NCBI RefSeq assembly: GCF_900105735.1
Contig: NZ_LT629793.1
Coordinates: 1,922,001 to 1,986,000 of the forward strand
DNA: 64,000 nt
Direction of reading: 5' to 3'
DNA from: Pseudomonas yamanorum
GTDB lineage: Bacteria; Pseudomonadota; Gammaproteobacteria; Pseudomonadales; Pseudomonadaceae
Shown here: piece after piece, positions 26,605 to 35,667 of the stretch
Layout of the letters: the number at the start of each line of letters is the position of its first letter
How positions within the stretch are numbered: the first letter of the stretch is position 1
Translations under genes and position numbers: made by a program
The notes under the pieces: model-generated
The model's input: the letters and a program-made list of their open reading frames with translations, nothing else
Database searches by the model: none
Told to the model about the DNA's origin: nothing

Positions 26605-28218
26605 ATGAACACGCCTTCGCTATTGGTTTCGCCTGCCTTTAATCAACTGTCGACATCGCCCCTGCCAGCGGCTTCCACTGCTCCCTCTGTGCAGGCCCCC
26701 GTCGTAGTCACCAGCAAATCATCCCGGTATATCGGTCACGACAGACCCCTGGATTTCATGTATTTCTCTTCCCTTTCCAAGCTCGCCGCGGATCAGAACC
26801 CCCTCGACAAAAACGAAAAAAAATACACCAACACCGACATATTGCGTCATGACCAGAATGTGAAGATTTACCAGGAAATCACCTACGTCAGCAAAGGCGG
26901 GAAGCCTGTAGGCGCTGCCGGTAACGAATTCATCATCGAGACCGCCAATCACGACGACAAGGTGGTCATCAAAAAAAGTCCGGACAACAATCTGATCGCC
27001 ATCATCAACAACACGCCCTATCAACTGAACCTGCTTCGTTCCCCTGATGGCAGTGAAACCCAACCACTGCGGATCAGAACCAATGGCGGCAACGATTGCG
27101 TGCTGATCGATCCACAGGTTGATAACGATATTCGCATTGAGTTGGGCGCTGGTGACGATTACGCCCAGGCGGGCTCCGGCAATACCCGGCTATACGGCGG
27201 TGCAGGTAACGACAGGCTCAAACTCGGGAGCGGCAATGGCATCGCGATGGGCGATGATGGCGATGACCTGCTGATCGCAGGCTCAGGCAACAGCATCCTC
27301 AAAGGCAATAACGGCAACGATCGCATGCAGGCAGGCCAAGGCCTCCCTGAGCGCCGCCTGCTCATGGACGGCGGTGATGGCCACGACTTCATGATTGTCA
27401 CCCGCAATGACACAAACATTCCGGCGGTCATGCACGGAGGCAAAGGTGAAAACCTGATTGTCACTCACGGCCCCGCCACGGTTTATACCGGCCGCGACAA
27501 GAACATTGTCAGGTCCGACAACGATGACACCGTTATTTACGCCAAGCCTTCGGACCAGATTCATCGCACCCCAGGTTCCACACTTGTTCACACACAACCC
27601 AGTGAGGCGGGTAAAAGTGGCTATATCGTTGAAGGCTCTACCGAGTTCAAACAACAGGTAGAAGACGATATGGAACTGCTGAGAATGTCTATGCAGGGCA
27701 AGAAGATGCTCAGTACCGCCGACGCCAAGGCTCAGCAAAACGATGCGCCCGTTCGCATCATTGAGTTTTCTGAGGATAACGGTCGTTACTTTTTCAACAA
27801 CACGGCTGTTCGCAACCACTTGGCAGCCGGCAATACCCTTGAAACGCTAGAGCCCGCAGCCCGGGGCTACATCACCCATAATCAGCGCGGCGCGGCCGCT
27901 ACAGGCGGGGAAATACACTACAACCCCTCCTACTCACTGGATGAAGACAGCGCCCCAGTCAACGCCCTCTACCATGAAATGGCCCATGCCTATAACGGTG
28001 CCACGGGAACCTTTCTCGAAGGCGATACCGGCATCCCGGAGAACCCCGGCGGCGAACCCAACGCCGAACGGCAAGCTGTAGGCCTGCCTACGGTTGCGCT
28101 GCCTTTTGACTTCGACAATCATCGATCAACCGAACCCACGACAACCAATCCCAAGCCCTTTACGGAAAATGCTCTCCGAGAGGAAATGGGACGCCCGTTA
28201 CGCACCCAGTACACCTAG
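26605..28218 (+). CDS. Putative type III effector: RTX-like segment fused to NleD/HopH1-type M91 zinc metallopeptidase
   Basis: Protein of 537 residues. N-terminus: nine Ser in the first 50 residues, Pro at position 4, and no acidic residue before D46, which is the composition of a Pseudomonas type III secretion signal. Middle (about 161-245): glycine/aspartate-rich nonapeptide-like repeats (GAGDDYAQAGSGN, YGGAGNDRLKLGSGN, GNNGNDRM) resembling an RTX calcium beta-roll. C-terminus: zinc motif H457-E-M-A-H461, N486-A-E488-R-Q-A-V-G-L and ENALREEMGRPLRTQY. These three blocks parallel NleD (HELLH, EARTVGL, ENKFREEIGMPRRTFY), a protease that cleaves host JNK and p38 kinases. A hrp box lies upstream. 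No chaperone gene adjoins it. Codon usage looks more AT-rich than its neighbours, suggesting acquisition. Secretion and target are inferred. Confidence 0.82.
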   Translation: MNTPSLLVSPAFNQLSTSPLPAASTAPSVQAPVVVTSKSSRYIGHDRPLDFMYFSSLSKLAADQNPLDKNEKKYTNTDILRHDQNVKIYQEITYVSKGGKPVGAAGNEFIIETANHDDKVVIKKSPDNNLIAIINNTPYQLNLLRSPDGSETQPLRIRTNGGNDCVLIDPQVDNDIRIELGAGDDYAQAGSGNTRLYGGAGNDRLKLGSGNGIAMGDDGDDLLIAGSGNSILKGNNGNDRMQAGQGLPERRLLMDGGDGHDFMIVTRNDTNIPAVMHGGKGENLIVTHGPATVYTGRDKNIVRSDNDDTVIYAKPSDQIHRTPGSTLVHTQPSEAGKSGYIVEGSTEFKQQVEDDMELLRMSMQGKKMLSTADAKAQQNDAPVRIIEFSEDNGRYFFNNTAVRNHLAAGNTLETLEPAARGYITHNQRGAAATGGEIHYNPSYSLDEDSAPVNALYHEMAHAYNGATGTFLEGDTGIPENPGGEPNAERQAVGLPTVALPFDFDNHRSTEPTTTNPKPFTENALREEMGRPLRTQYT

Positions 28219-28242
28219 CAGACGCGTCCTGCGGGGGTTCAA

Positions 28243-28641
28243 TCAGGCTGGATCGCGCGATTCAACCCCCAACTCATCCCACACCGACTCAGCCAAATGA
28301 AACGTCGCATTCGCCGCCGGGATCCCGCAATAGATCGCGCTCTGCATCAGCACTTCCTTGATCTCGGCGCGGGTCACGCCGTTGCTCGCGGCGGCGCGCA
28401 GGTGCAGCTTCAGCTCTTCGCTGCGGTTCATGCCGATCAGCATGGCGATGGTGATCAGGCTGCGGGTATGCCGCGGCAGGCCCGGGCGGGTCCAGATATC
28501 ACCCCAGGCGTGGCGGGTGATCATTTCCTGGAACTCGCTGTTGAATTCGGTCAGGGCGTTGAGGCTGCGGTCGACGTGGGCGTCCCCCAGCACTTCACGG
28601 CGCACTTGCAGGCCGTCGGCATAACGTTGTTTCTCGTCCAC
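28243..28641 (-). CDS. pcaC: 4-carboxymuconolactone decarboxylase
   Basis: Converts gamma-carboxymuconolactone to beta-ketoadipate enol-lactone in the protocatechuate branch. The 132-residue protein starts at GTG 28641 (VDEKQRYADGLQVRREVLGDAHVDRS), with AGGAG 6 nt upstream; an ATG further upstream would add an unconserved 12-residue extension. HAWGDIWTRPGLPRHTRSLITIAMLIGM and LMQSAIYCGIPAANATFH are the family blocks with conserved His and Cys. It is the last gene of the pca operon. Confidence 0.93.
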   Translation of the reverse strand: MDEKQRYADGLQVRREVLGDAHVDRSLNALTEFNSEFQEMITRHAWGDIWTRPGLPRHTRSLITIAMLIGMNRSEELKLHLRAAASNGVTRAEIKEVLMQSAIYCGIPAANATFHLAESVWDELGVESRDPA

Positions 28642-28692
28642 AAAAAGCTCCTCATGCAACGTTGACGACAGGCACATAACCTGTGGCGATAC

Positions 28693-29484
28693 TCAGCGGG
28701 CTAACAGAAATTCCAGCACACGGTCGCTGAACGCCGCGCCGGCCTGTACGTTGGACAGGTGCGCGGCGTAGAACTCGGCGTACTCGGCGCCCTTCACATG
28801 TTCCTGGATAAAGTGCCCACCAGACGGCGGCGTGACCGCGTCTTCGCTGCCGGCAATCACCAGGGTCGGCACCTTGATGGACGACAGTTGCTCACGGAAA
28901 TCCGCATCGCGCACAGCCGCGCAGTTTGCGGCATAACCTTGGGGATTGGTCGCTGCCAGCATGTCGGTGATCAGCTTGGCCTGGTCAGGATGAGCCTCGG
29001 CAAAGTCGGCGGTGAACCAGCGGGCAATCGACGCGTCACGCAGGGCAACCATCGCTGCCGCACCGTCGCGCAGGACCATCTCGATGCGCGGGTTCCAGAT
29101 CTCGGGCGTGCCGATTTTGGCTGCGGTGTTGCACACCACCAACCGATGCAAACGCTCACCCGCATGGATGCCCAGCCACTGGCCGATCAGGCCGCCCATG
29201 GACAACCCGCAGAAATGCGCGCGTTCGATTTCCAGCGCATCCAGCAGCGCCAATACGTCACGGCCCAATTGCTCGATGCTGTAAGGGCCTTCGGTGACCA
29301 GGGATTTGCCGTGGCCTCGGGTGTCGAAACGCAGCACCCGGAAGTATTTCGTGAACGCCTCGATCTGGATATCCCACATGTGCAGGTCGGTGCCCAGGGA
29401 GTTGGACAGCACCAACACCGGTGCGTCTTCGGGGCCATCGAGTTGGTAGTTCAGTTCGCCATCGGCGAGTTGTACAAATCCCAC
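28693..29484 (-). CDS. pcaD: 3-oxoadipate enol-lactonase
   Basis: Alpha/beta hydrolase of 263 residues that opens beta-ketoadipate enol-lactone to beta-ketoadipate. The nucleophile is in GLSMGGLIGQ, and the acid in IAGSEDAVTPP. The His follows near AAHLSNVQ. The N-terminus ADGELNYQLDG and the LRFDTRGHGKS block are typical of PcaD. The start is GTG (29484) with GAGGAGG five bases upstream. It lies 10 bp after pcaB in the pca operon. Confidence 0.94.
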   Translation of the reverse strand: MGFVQLADGELNYQLDGPEDAPVLVLSNSLGTDLHMWDIQIEAFTKYFRVLRFDTRGHGKSLVTEGPYSIEQLGRDVLALLDALEIERAHFCGLSMGGLIGQWLGIHAGERLHRLVVCNTAAKIGTPEIWNPRIEMVLRDGAAAMVALRDASIARWFTADFAEAHPDQAKLITDMLAATNPQGYAANCAAVRDADFREQLSSIKVPTLVIAGSEDAVTPPSGGHFIQEHVKGAEYAEFYAAHLSNVQAGAAFSDRVLEFLLAR

Positions 29485-29494
29485 AGCAGCCTCC

Positions 29495-30859
29495 TCAGGC
29501 AGTCAAAGCAAAATGTTCGGCCACGGCCCGGGTAACCCAGGTGTGTGCCTGGCCCAGGTAGTGCGCCGGGTCCAGCAGGCGATCGAGTTCGGCCGGCGAA
29601 AGCTCGGCAGTCACCTGGGGTTCTTCCCCCAGCACCGCCCGCAGGTGGCGCCCATCGGCGACGGCGCGTTTGCAGCACTGTTCCAGCAGATGGTGCGCAG
29701 TTTCGCGGCCCAGGCGCTGGGCGAGGACGATGCTGACCGCTTCAGCCAATACCAGGCCTTGGGTCAAGTCCAGATTCTGGGCCATGCGCCCTGGGTCGAC
29801 TTCCAGCCCTTCACTCACCAGCAGCGCCTGATGCAATGCACCGGATACCAGCCGGCAAATTTCCGGCAAGGTTTCCCATTCGGCATGCCACAAGCCCAGG
29901 CTGCGTTCGTGCTCCTGGGGCATGGCGCTGAACATCGTCGCCACCAGGCCCGGCACGCGGGTGGCGGCGCTGATCAGCACGGCCGCGCCCACCGGGTTGC
30001 GCTTGTGGGGCATGGTCGAAGAGCCGCCCTTGCCGGGGGCTGAGGGTTCGAACACTTCCGCCGCTTCGGTCTGCATCAGCAGGCTGATGTCGCGGCCCAG
30101 TTTGCCGAGACTACCGGCGATCAGGCCAAGCACCGAGGCAAACTCCACCAGACGATCGCGCTGGGTGTGCCAAGGTTGCTCCGGCAGGCCCAGCTGCAAC
30201 TCGGCCGCCAAGGCTTGCGCCACCGGCATCGCCTGTTCGCCAAGGGCTGCCAGGGTTCCGGAAGCACCGCCAAATTGCAGCACCAGCAAACGCGGCTTGA
30301 GCTCACTCAGGCGCTGCCGACTTCGGGTGACTGCGCCGAGCCAGCCGGCGATTTTCATGCCCAGGGTGACCGGCGTCGCATGTTGCAGCCACGTCCGGCC
30401 AGCTAAAGGAGTTGTCCCATAGCGCTGAGCCTGGGCGGCAAGAATGTCACCCAACCGCGCCAGATCGTGTTCGATCAACTCGACAGCGCTGCGCAGTTGC
30501 AGCACCAGGCCGGTGTCCATCACATCCTGACTGGTAGCGCCCAGATGCACATAACGTTCCGCGCCGGCATCTTCGCTGGCGATCAATTTGCCGAGGGCCT
30601 TGACCAACGGAATCGCCGAATTGCCCGCCGTGGCAATCGCCTCGCCGAGGGCATCCACGTCGTAAAGAGAAGCCAGGCAGGCCTGGGCAATCGGTGCGAC
30701 GGCCGCTTGCGGGATCAACCCGACCTGAGCCTCGGCCCGGGCCAGTGCCGCTTCGAAATCCAGCATGCCCTGCAAGCGCCCTTGGTCGCAGAACACTTCG
30801 GCCATGCTGTTGGCGGTGAAGTAGGCGTCGAACAGTTGGTTGCTCGTGCGCATCGTCAT
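29495..30859 (-). CDS. pcaB: 3-carboxy-cis,cis-muconate cycloisomerase
   Basis: Fumarase/adenylosuccinate-lyase superfamily enzyme of 454 residues that cyclises 3-carboxy-cis,cis-muconate to gamma-carboxymuconolactone. The superfamily signature GKGGSSTMPHKRNPVG (catalytic Ser loop) is intact, along with HLGATSQDVMDT and ARTWLQHATPVTLG. The start at 30859 has a second in-frame ATG two codons later. It follows pcaT by 49 bp and precedes pcaD by 10 bp. Confidence 0.94.
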   Translation of the reverse strand: MTMRTSNQLFDAYFTANSMAEVFCDQGRLQGMLDFEAALARAEAQVGLIPQAAVAPIAQACLASLYDVDALGEAIATAGNSAIPLVKALGKLIASEDAGAERYVHLGATSQDVMDTGLVLQLRSAVELIEHDLARLGDILAAQAQRYGTTPLAGRTWLQHATPVTLGMKIAGWLGAVTRSRQRLSELKPRLLVLQFGGASGTLAALGEQAMPVAQALAAELQLGLPEQPWHTQRDRLVEFASVLGLIAGSLGKLGRDISLLMQTEAAEVFEPSAPGKGGSSTMPHKRNPVGAAVLISAATRVPGLVATMFSAMPQEHERSLGLWHAEWETLPEICRLVSGALHQALLVSEGLEVDPGRMAQNLDLTQGLVLAEAVSIVLAQRLGRETAHHLLEQCCKRAVADGRHLRAVLGEEPQVTAELSPAELDRLLDPAHYLGQAHTWVTRAVAEHFALTA

Positions 30860-30908
30860 AAAACATCCCTAGGTGGCGCATACCCGAAGAGGGGCATGCG
30901 CCAGCCGG

Positions 30909-32204
30909 TTACAGATCGTGATGCAAGTACGCCGCCTCTTTGGGCAGGCGCAAGCTGAACAGGAACGCCACCGCCATCATCGCCGTGACGTACCAGTAGA
31001 AGGTGTTCTCCATGCCCATGGACTTGAGCCCCAAGGCCACGTATTCCGCCGAACCACCGAAGATCGCGTTCGCCACCGCATACGCCAGGCCCACGCCCAA
31101 TGCACGCACTTGCGGCGGGAACATCTCGGCTTTCACCAGGCCGCTGATGGAGGTGTAGAAGCTCACGATGGCCAGGGCCAGGGTGATCAACACAAAGGCC
31201 AGGAACGGACTGCTGACGGTTTTCAGGGTCAACAGGATCGGCACGGTGCAAAGCGTGCCCAGGGCACCGAACCACAGCATCGAGTTACGGCGGCCAATCT
31301 TGTCCGCCAGCATGCCGAACACCGGCTGCATGCACATGTAGAAGAACAGCGCGCCGGTCATGATGTAGCTGGCGGTCTTGGCGTGCATCCCGGCGGTGTT
31401 CACCAGGTACTTCTGCATGTAGGTGGTGAACGTGTAGAAAATCAGCGAACCGCCGGCGGTGTAGCCGAGCACGGTGATAAACGCGGCCTTGTGATCGCGG
31501 AACAGCGCGGCAATGCTGCCGGCGTCCTTGTCTTCACGCATTTCCTTGCTGGTGGTTTCTTTCAGGGTGCGACGCAGCAGCAGCGAGATCACCGCCGCAA
31601 TGGCGCCGATCACAAACGGAATCCGCCAGCCCCAGGCCCGCAGTTCATCTTCGGTGAGGATCTGTTGCAGGATCACCACCACCAACACCGCCAGCAGTTG
31701 CCCGCCGATCAGGGTCACGTACTGGAACGAGGCAAAGAACCCGCGCTGGCCCTTGAGCGCCACTTCACTCATATAGGTAGCGGTAGTGCCGTATTCGCCG
31801 CCTACCGACAGGCCCTGGAACAACCGGGCCACCAGCAGCAAGGCCGGGGCCCAGGCGCCGATGTCTTTATAGGTGGGCAAAAAGGCGATGACCAGGGAGC
31901 CGGCGCACATCATCAGCACCGAGATCATCATCGAATTCTTGCGACCGTGTTTATCCGCCACCCGGCCGAACAGCCAGCCGCCGATGGGGCGCATCAGGAA
32001 GCCGGCGGCGAACACGCCAGCGGTGTTGAGCAGTTGCACGGTGGGGTCGTCCGACGGGAAAAACGCCGGGGCGAAATAGATGGCGCAGAAGGCATAGACG
32101 TAGAAGTCGAACCATTCGACGAGGTTGCCGGAAGAGGCACCGACAATCGCAAAAATCCTTTTGCTGCGTTCTTCTCCGGTGTAGTGGCTGGTTTTTGTTG
32201 TCAT
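30909..32204 (-). CDS. pcaT: MFS beta-ketoadipate/dicarboxylate transporter
   Basis: Twelve-helix metabolite:H+ symporter of 431 residues. [25 protein letters not shown] and [21 protein letters not shown] are the signatures of the alpha-ketoglutarate/proline-betaine permease subfamily to which PcaT of P. putida belongs. The location between pcaHG and pcaBDC supports uptake of beta-ketoadipate. A 180-bp gap containing a REPIN separates it from pcaG, so it may have its own promoter. Confidence 0.87.
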   Translation of the reverse strand: MTTKTSHYTGEERSKRIFAIVGASSGNLVEWFDFYVYAFCAIYFAPAFFPSDDPTVQLLNTAGVFAAGFLMRPIGGWLFGRVADKHGRKNSMMISVLMMCAGSLVIAFLPTYKDIGAWAPALLLVARLFQGLSVGGEYGTTATYMSEVALKGQRGFFASFQYVTLIGGQLLAVLVVVILQQILTEDELRAWGWRIPFVIGAIAAVISLLLRRTLKETTSKEMREDKDAGSIAALFRDHKAAFITVLGYTAGGSLIFYTFTTYMQKYLVNTAGMHAKTASYIMTGALFFYMCMQPVFGMLADKIGRRNSMLWFGALGTLCTVPILLTLKTVSSPFLAFVLITLALAIVSFYTSISGLVKAEMFPPQVRALGVGLAYAVANAIFGGSAEYVALGLKSMGMENTFYWYVTAMMAVAFLFSLRLPKEAAYLHHDL

Positions 32205-32302
32205 GTTTTTTCACTCAGTGGGAACGGTTATAGCCTAGACATACTTTGCAACAACCATGTTCCGCAAGCAGACTTTTGGATATTTGTTGCCTGTGCCGGC
32301 CT

Positions 32303-32373
32303 CATTGTGGGCAAACCCGGCTCCCACATTTGGAATGCATTCCCCTGTGGGAGCCGGCTTGCCTGCGACAGGT
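32303..32373. repeat. REPIN between pcaG and pcaT
   Basis: Inverted REP units (GCAAACCCGGCTCCCACA and TGTGGGAGCCGGCTTGCCTG) about 20 bp apart. The position inside the pca gene series could stabilise the upstream mRNA end or reduce read-through into pcaTBDC. Confidence 0.85.
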
Positions 32374-32384
32374 CCCCAGCCAAC

Positions 32385-32951
32385 TCAATAATCGAAGAAC
32401 ACCGTCTCCTCGTCTGTGCCCTGCAAAATCACATTCCACTGATACACACCCGTCGCATCCGCCTTGGCGATCAACGTGCGCCGGCGTTCCTGCGGCACAC
32501 ACGCCAACAGCGCGTCATCGCCATTCGCCGCCTCACCGTCAAAGTAAATCCGCGTCAGCAGGTGCTTCACCAACCCACGGGCAAACACCAGCACCACCAA
32601 ATGCGGCGCCTGGGTCGTGCCCTTCAACCCCGGCACACTGCCCGGCTTGATGGTGGTAAACCTGAAACGCCCTTCGGCATCCACCGGCACCCGGCCAAAG
32701 CCTTCGAAGTTCGGGTCCACCGGCTTGTCCTGATCATCCTCAGGATGGTCGTACTTGCCGGCCGCATTGGCCTGCCAGACTTCCAGCATGGCGTCGTTGA
32801 CCACATCGCCGTTGCCATCCACCACCTGCCCGGTGATCGCCACGCGCTCACCGAGGGTGGCGGCAACGGTGAGGTCTTCGCGGTTCAGCCAGGTCAGGCC
32901 GATGTGGTAATACGGCCCGACGGTGTGGGAAGTAGTCGCGTTGAGGCTCAT
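32385..32951 (-). CDS. pcaG: Protocatechuate 3,4-dioxygenase alpha subunit
   Basis: Non-catalytic alpha chain of the intradiol ring-cleavage dioxygenase (188 residues). It starts MSLNATTSHTVGPYYHIGLTW. Family blocks are LEVWQANAAGKYDHPEDD and APHLVVLVFARGLVKHLLTRIYF. The alpha subunit lacks the full set of iron ligands, as expected. ATG 32951 is chosen because it begins the conserved sequence 1 bp after the pcaH stop; the pair form the (alpha-beta)n enzyme. Confidence 0.95.
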   Translation of the reverse strand: MSLNATTSHTVGPYYHIGLTWLNREDLTVAATLGERVAITGQVVDGNGDVVNDAMLEVWQANAAGKYDHPEDDQDKPVDPNFEGFGRVPVDAEGRFRFTTIKPGSVPGLKGTTQAPHLVVLVFARGLVKHLLTRIYFDGEAANGDDALLACVPQERRRTLIAKADATGVYQWNVILQGTDEETVFFDY

Positions 32952-32952
32952 C

Positions 32953-33657
32953 TCATTTCTCCATCGGCGTGGCGTCGCGGCCGCGCAGGACGATGTCCCA
33001 GCGGTAGCCGAGGGCATAGTGCGGAATGGTTTTTTCCAGGTCGAAACTGGCGATCAGGCGTTCCTTGGCGGACGTGTCCGGGACGCAGTTGTAGATCGGG
33101 TCGTAGGCCAGCAGCGGGTCGCCGGGGAAATACATCTGCGTCACCAACCGCGTCAGCACACTCGGGCCGAACAGCGAGAAGTGGATGTGCGCCGGGCGCC
33201 ACGCGTTGTGATGGTTGCCCCACGGGTAGGCGCCGGGCTTGATGGTCTGGAACTGGTACCAGCCCTCGGCGTCGGTGACGGTGCGCCCGGTGCCGGTGAA
33301 GTTCGGGTCCAGCGGCGCGTCGTGCTGGTCGCGCTTGTGGTTGTAGCGGCCGGCAGCATTGGCCTGCCAGATTTCCACGAGGATGCCGGGCACGGGCAAG
33401 CCGTTTTCGTCCAGCACACGCCCGTGAATGATGATGCGTTCGCCCTGGGGCTCGCCTTCATGCTGGGCGGTCAGGTCGTTGTCCTTTTCGTTGATGCGCT
33501 CGGCGCCGATAGTCGGGCCGGTGATTTCCGACAAGGAATGGGGCAGGAACACCAACGGCTTGGACGGCGAACGCAGGTTCGTCGACTGGTAGGCCGGGTG
33601 CAGGTAATCAGGCTGAGTACCCGCTTGCGGGCGCCGGTATCCGGGCTTGTCACTCAT
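32953..33657 (-). CDS. pcaH: Protocatechuate 3,4-dioxygenase beta subunit
   Basis: Catalytic beta chain of 234 residues that cleaves protocatechuate to 3-carboxy-cis,cis-muconate using Fe(III). The Tyr, Tyr, His, His ligand set is visible: Tyr of NAAGRYNHK, Tyr of PGAYPWGNHHNAW, and two His of RPAHIHFS. The ATG at 33657 follows a GAGGA-like site (AAAGAGGATTGCTCC). The gene is 28 bp after pcaF and 1 bp before pcaG. Confidence 0.96.
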   Translation of the reverse strand: MSDKPGYRRPQAGTQPDYLHPAYQSTNLRSPSKPLVFLPHSLSEITGPTIGAERINEKDNDLTAQHEGEPQGERIIIHGRVLDENGLPVPGILVEIWQANAAGRYNHKRDQHDAPLDPNFTGTGRTVTDAEGWYQFQTIKPGAYPWGNHHNAWRPAHIHFSLFGPSVLTRLVTQMYFPGDPLLAYDPIYNCVPDTSAKERLIASFDLEKTIPHYALGYRWDIVLRGRDATPMEK

Positions 33658-33685
33658 GGAGCAATCCTCTTTCTTCTTGTGGGTC

Positions 33686-34888
33686 TCAAACGCGTTCGAT
33701 CGCCAGGGCCAGGCCTTGGCCAACACCGACACACATGGTCGCCAGGCCTTTGCTGCCGCCAGTTTTTTCCAGCTGATGCAGGGCGGTCAGTACCAGACGC
33801 GCGCCGCTCATGCCCAGCGGATGGCCAAGGGCAATGGCGCCGCCGTTCGGGTTGACCTGCGGCGCGTCGTCGGCAATCCCCAACTCGCGCAGTACGGCCA
33901 AGCCCTGGCTGGCGAAGGCTTCGTTGAGCTCGATCACATCAAAATCGGTGACCGCCAGGCCGAGGCGCTCCACTAGTTTGCGCACCGCCGGCACCGGGCC
34001 GATGCCCATGACGCGAGGCGCCACACCGGCACTGGCCATGCCCAGCACACGAGCGCGAGCGGTCAGGCCATGTTTTTTGACGGCTTCAGCGGAGGCCAGG
34101 ATCAGCGCCGCGGCGCCGTCGTTCACACCCGAGGCGTTGCCCGCGGTGACAGTCTTGTCAGGGCCGTTGACCGGCTTGAGTTTGGTCAGGGCTTCCAAAG
34201 TGGTATCGGCCCGCGGGTGCTCGTCGTGCTCGACCAGGGTTTCGCCTTTTTTATGGGCGACACGCACCGGCACGATTTCTTCGGCGAAGAAGCCGGCAGC
34301 CTGTGCAACAGCGGTACGTTGCTGGCTGCGCAGAGCGAAGGCGTCCTGATCGACGCGGGAGACTTTGTAATCTTCGGCCACGTTGTCGGCGGTTTGCGGC
34401 ATCGGATCGACGCCGTACTGGGCCTTCATCAACGGGTTGATGAAACGCCAGCCGATGGTGGTGTCTTCCAGCTTCATGTTGCGCGAGAACGCCGCATCGG
34501 CCTTGCCCATCACAAACGGTGCGCGGGACATCGACTCAACGCCACCGGCAATCGCCAGCTCCATTTCGCCGCTGGCGATGGCGCGGAAAGCCGTGCCGAT
34601 CGCGTCCATGCCCGAGGCGCACAGGCGGTTCAGGGTGACGCCGGGAATGTTTTCCGGAAGGCCCGCCAACAATGCTGCCATGCGCGCCACGTTGCGGTTG
34701 TCTTCACCGGCCTGGTTGGCGCAGCCGAGGAACACTTCATCCACCGCGTTCCAGTCCACCGATGGGTTGCGTTCCATCAGCGCCTTGATCGGCAGTGCCG
34801 CCAGGTCATCGGCACGCACGGTGGACAAGCCACCGCCAAAACGGCCGATGGGGGTACGAATGGCGTCACAGATAAATACGTCGCGCAT
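33686..34888 (-). CDS. pcaF: 3-oxoadipyl-CoA thiolase
   Basis: Thiolase of 400 residues that splits beta-ketoadipyl-CoA to succinyl-CoA and acetyl-CoA. Thiolase signatures are NRLCASGMDAIG (acyl-enzyme Cys), NGGAIALGHPLGMSGAR (active-site His) and the C-terminal CVGVGQG (second Cys). The N-terminus MRDVFICDAIRTPIGRFGG is typical of PcaF. The start overlaps the pcaJ stop by one base. Confidence 0.96.
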   Translation of the reverse strand: MRDVFICDAIRTPIGRFGGGLSTVRADDLAALPIKALMERNPSVDWNAVDEVFLGCANQAGEDNRNVARMAALLAGLPENIPGVTLNRLCASGMDAIGTAFRAIASGEMELAIAGGVESMSRAPFVMGKADAAFSRNMKLEDTTIGWRFINPLMKAQYGVDPMPQTADNVAEDYKVSRVDQDAFALRSQQRTAVAQAAGFFAEEIVPVRVAHKKGETLVEHDEHPRADTTLEALTKLKPVNGPDKTVTAGNASGVNDGAAALILASAEAVKKHGLTARARVLGMASAGVAPRVMGIGPVPAVRKLVERLGLAVTDFDVIELNEAFASQGLAVLRELGIADDAPQVNPNGGAIALGHPLGMSGARLVLTALHQLEKTGGSKGLATMCVGVGQGLALAIERV

Positions 34889-35667
34889 CAGGCTTCTCCG
34901 GGGGCTTGGCCGTGGGCCGCAGCAGTGCGTGCCTCAAGGTCGCGCAGGGCGGTCAGTTCAATCTCGGTAGGTTCGGCGCTGGTGGTCACCTGGTCGGCAA
35001 AACGAATCGCCCAACCGGTGGCGGCCACCACTTGCTCACGGGTTACGCCGGGGTGCAGGGCGGTGACGACAAACTCGTGGCTGCCCTCCTCCGGTTCCAT
35101 GATGCACAGGTCGGTAATGATGCCTACCGGACCGGCGCCTGGCAGACCCAGGCGTTTACGTGAGTCGCCGCCTTCGCCGTGGCCAACCGAGGTGATGAAG
35201 TCCAGCTTGTCGACAAACGAACGCGCCGACTGCTTGAGGATGATCAGCACGCTCTTGGCGGAGCCGGCGATCTCCGGCGCGCCACCGGCACCCGGCAGGC
35301 GCACTTTGGGCTGGTGATAATCACCGACCACGGTGGTGTTGATATTGCCGAAACGGTCGACCTGAGCCGCACCGAGGAAGCCGACGTCAATGCGCCCGCC
35401 CTGCAGCCAGTAGCGAAAAATCTCACCGGTAGGCACCACGGTGTCTGCGGTTTCCGCAAGCTCGCCGTCGCCGATGGACAGCGGCAGCACGGATGGCTTG
35501 GCGCCAATCGGGCCGGACTCATAGATCAGCACCACATCCGGCGACGACGTCAGGCGCGCCAGGTTGGCAGCCTTGGAAGGCAGGCCGATGCCAACGAAGC
35601 ACACCGAACCGTTCTTCAGGCGGCGCGCGGCGGCGACGGTCATCATTTCATTGGTGGAGTAAGCCAT
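34888..35667 (-). CDS. pcaJ: 3-oxoadipate CoA-transferase subunit B
   Basis: Beta subunit (259 residues) of succinyl-CoA:3-oxoadipate CoA-transferase. The catalytic glutamate is in VLIYESGPIGAK. GLPSKAANLARL at the N-terminus and VITDLCIMEPE near the C-terminus are family blocks. Start and stop codons overlap pcaI and pcaF by one base each, so the three genes are coupled. Confidence 0.95.
   Translation of the reverse strand: MAYSTNEMMTVAAARRLKNGSVCFVGIGLPSKAANLARLTSSPDVVLIYESGPIGAKPSVLPLSIGDGELAETADTVVPTGEIFRYWLQGGRIDVGFLGAAQVDRFGNINTTVVGDYHQPKVRLPGAGGAPEIAGSAKSVLIILKQSARSFVDKLDFITSVGHGEGGDSRKRLGLPGAGPVGIITDLCIMEPEEGSHEFVVTALHPGVTREQVVAATGWAIRFADQVTTSAEPTEIELTALRDLEARTAAAHGQAPGEA

Noticed and set aside
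26605..28218. Simple RTX haemolysin or type I-secreted protease
   Set aside because: The RTX-like repeats are short and internal, there is no C-terminal type I secretion signal or adjacent ABC/MFP genes, and the protease motif is M91-like, not the serralysin HExxHxxGxxH.
30873..33242. Long plus-strand open frame across pcaT, pcaG and pcaH
   Set aside because: It is antisense to three well-recognised genes, and its translation is low-complexity with no family motif.
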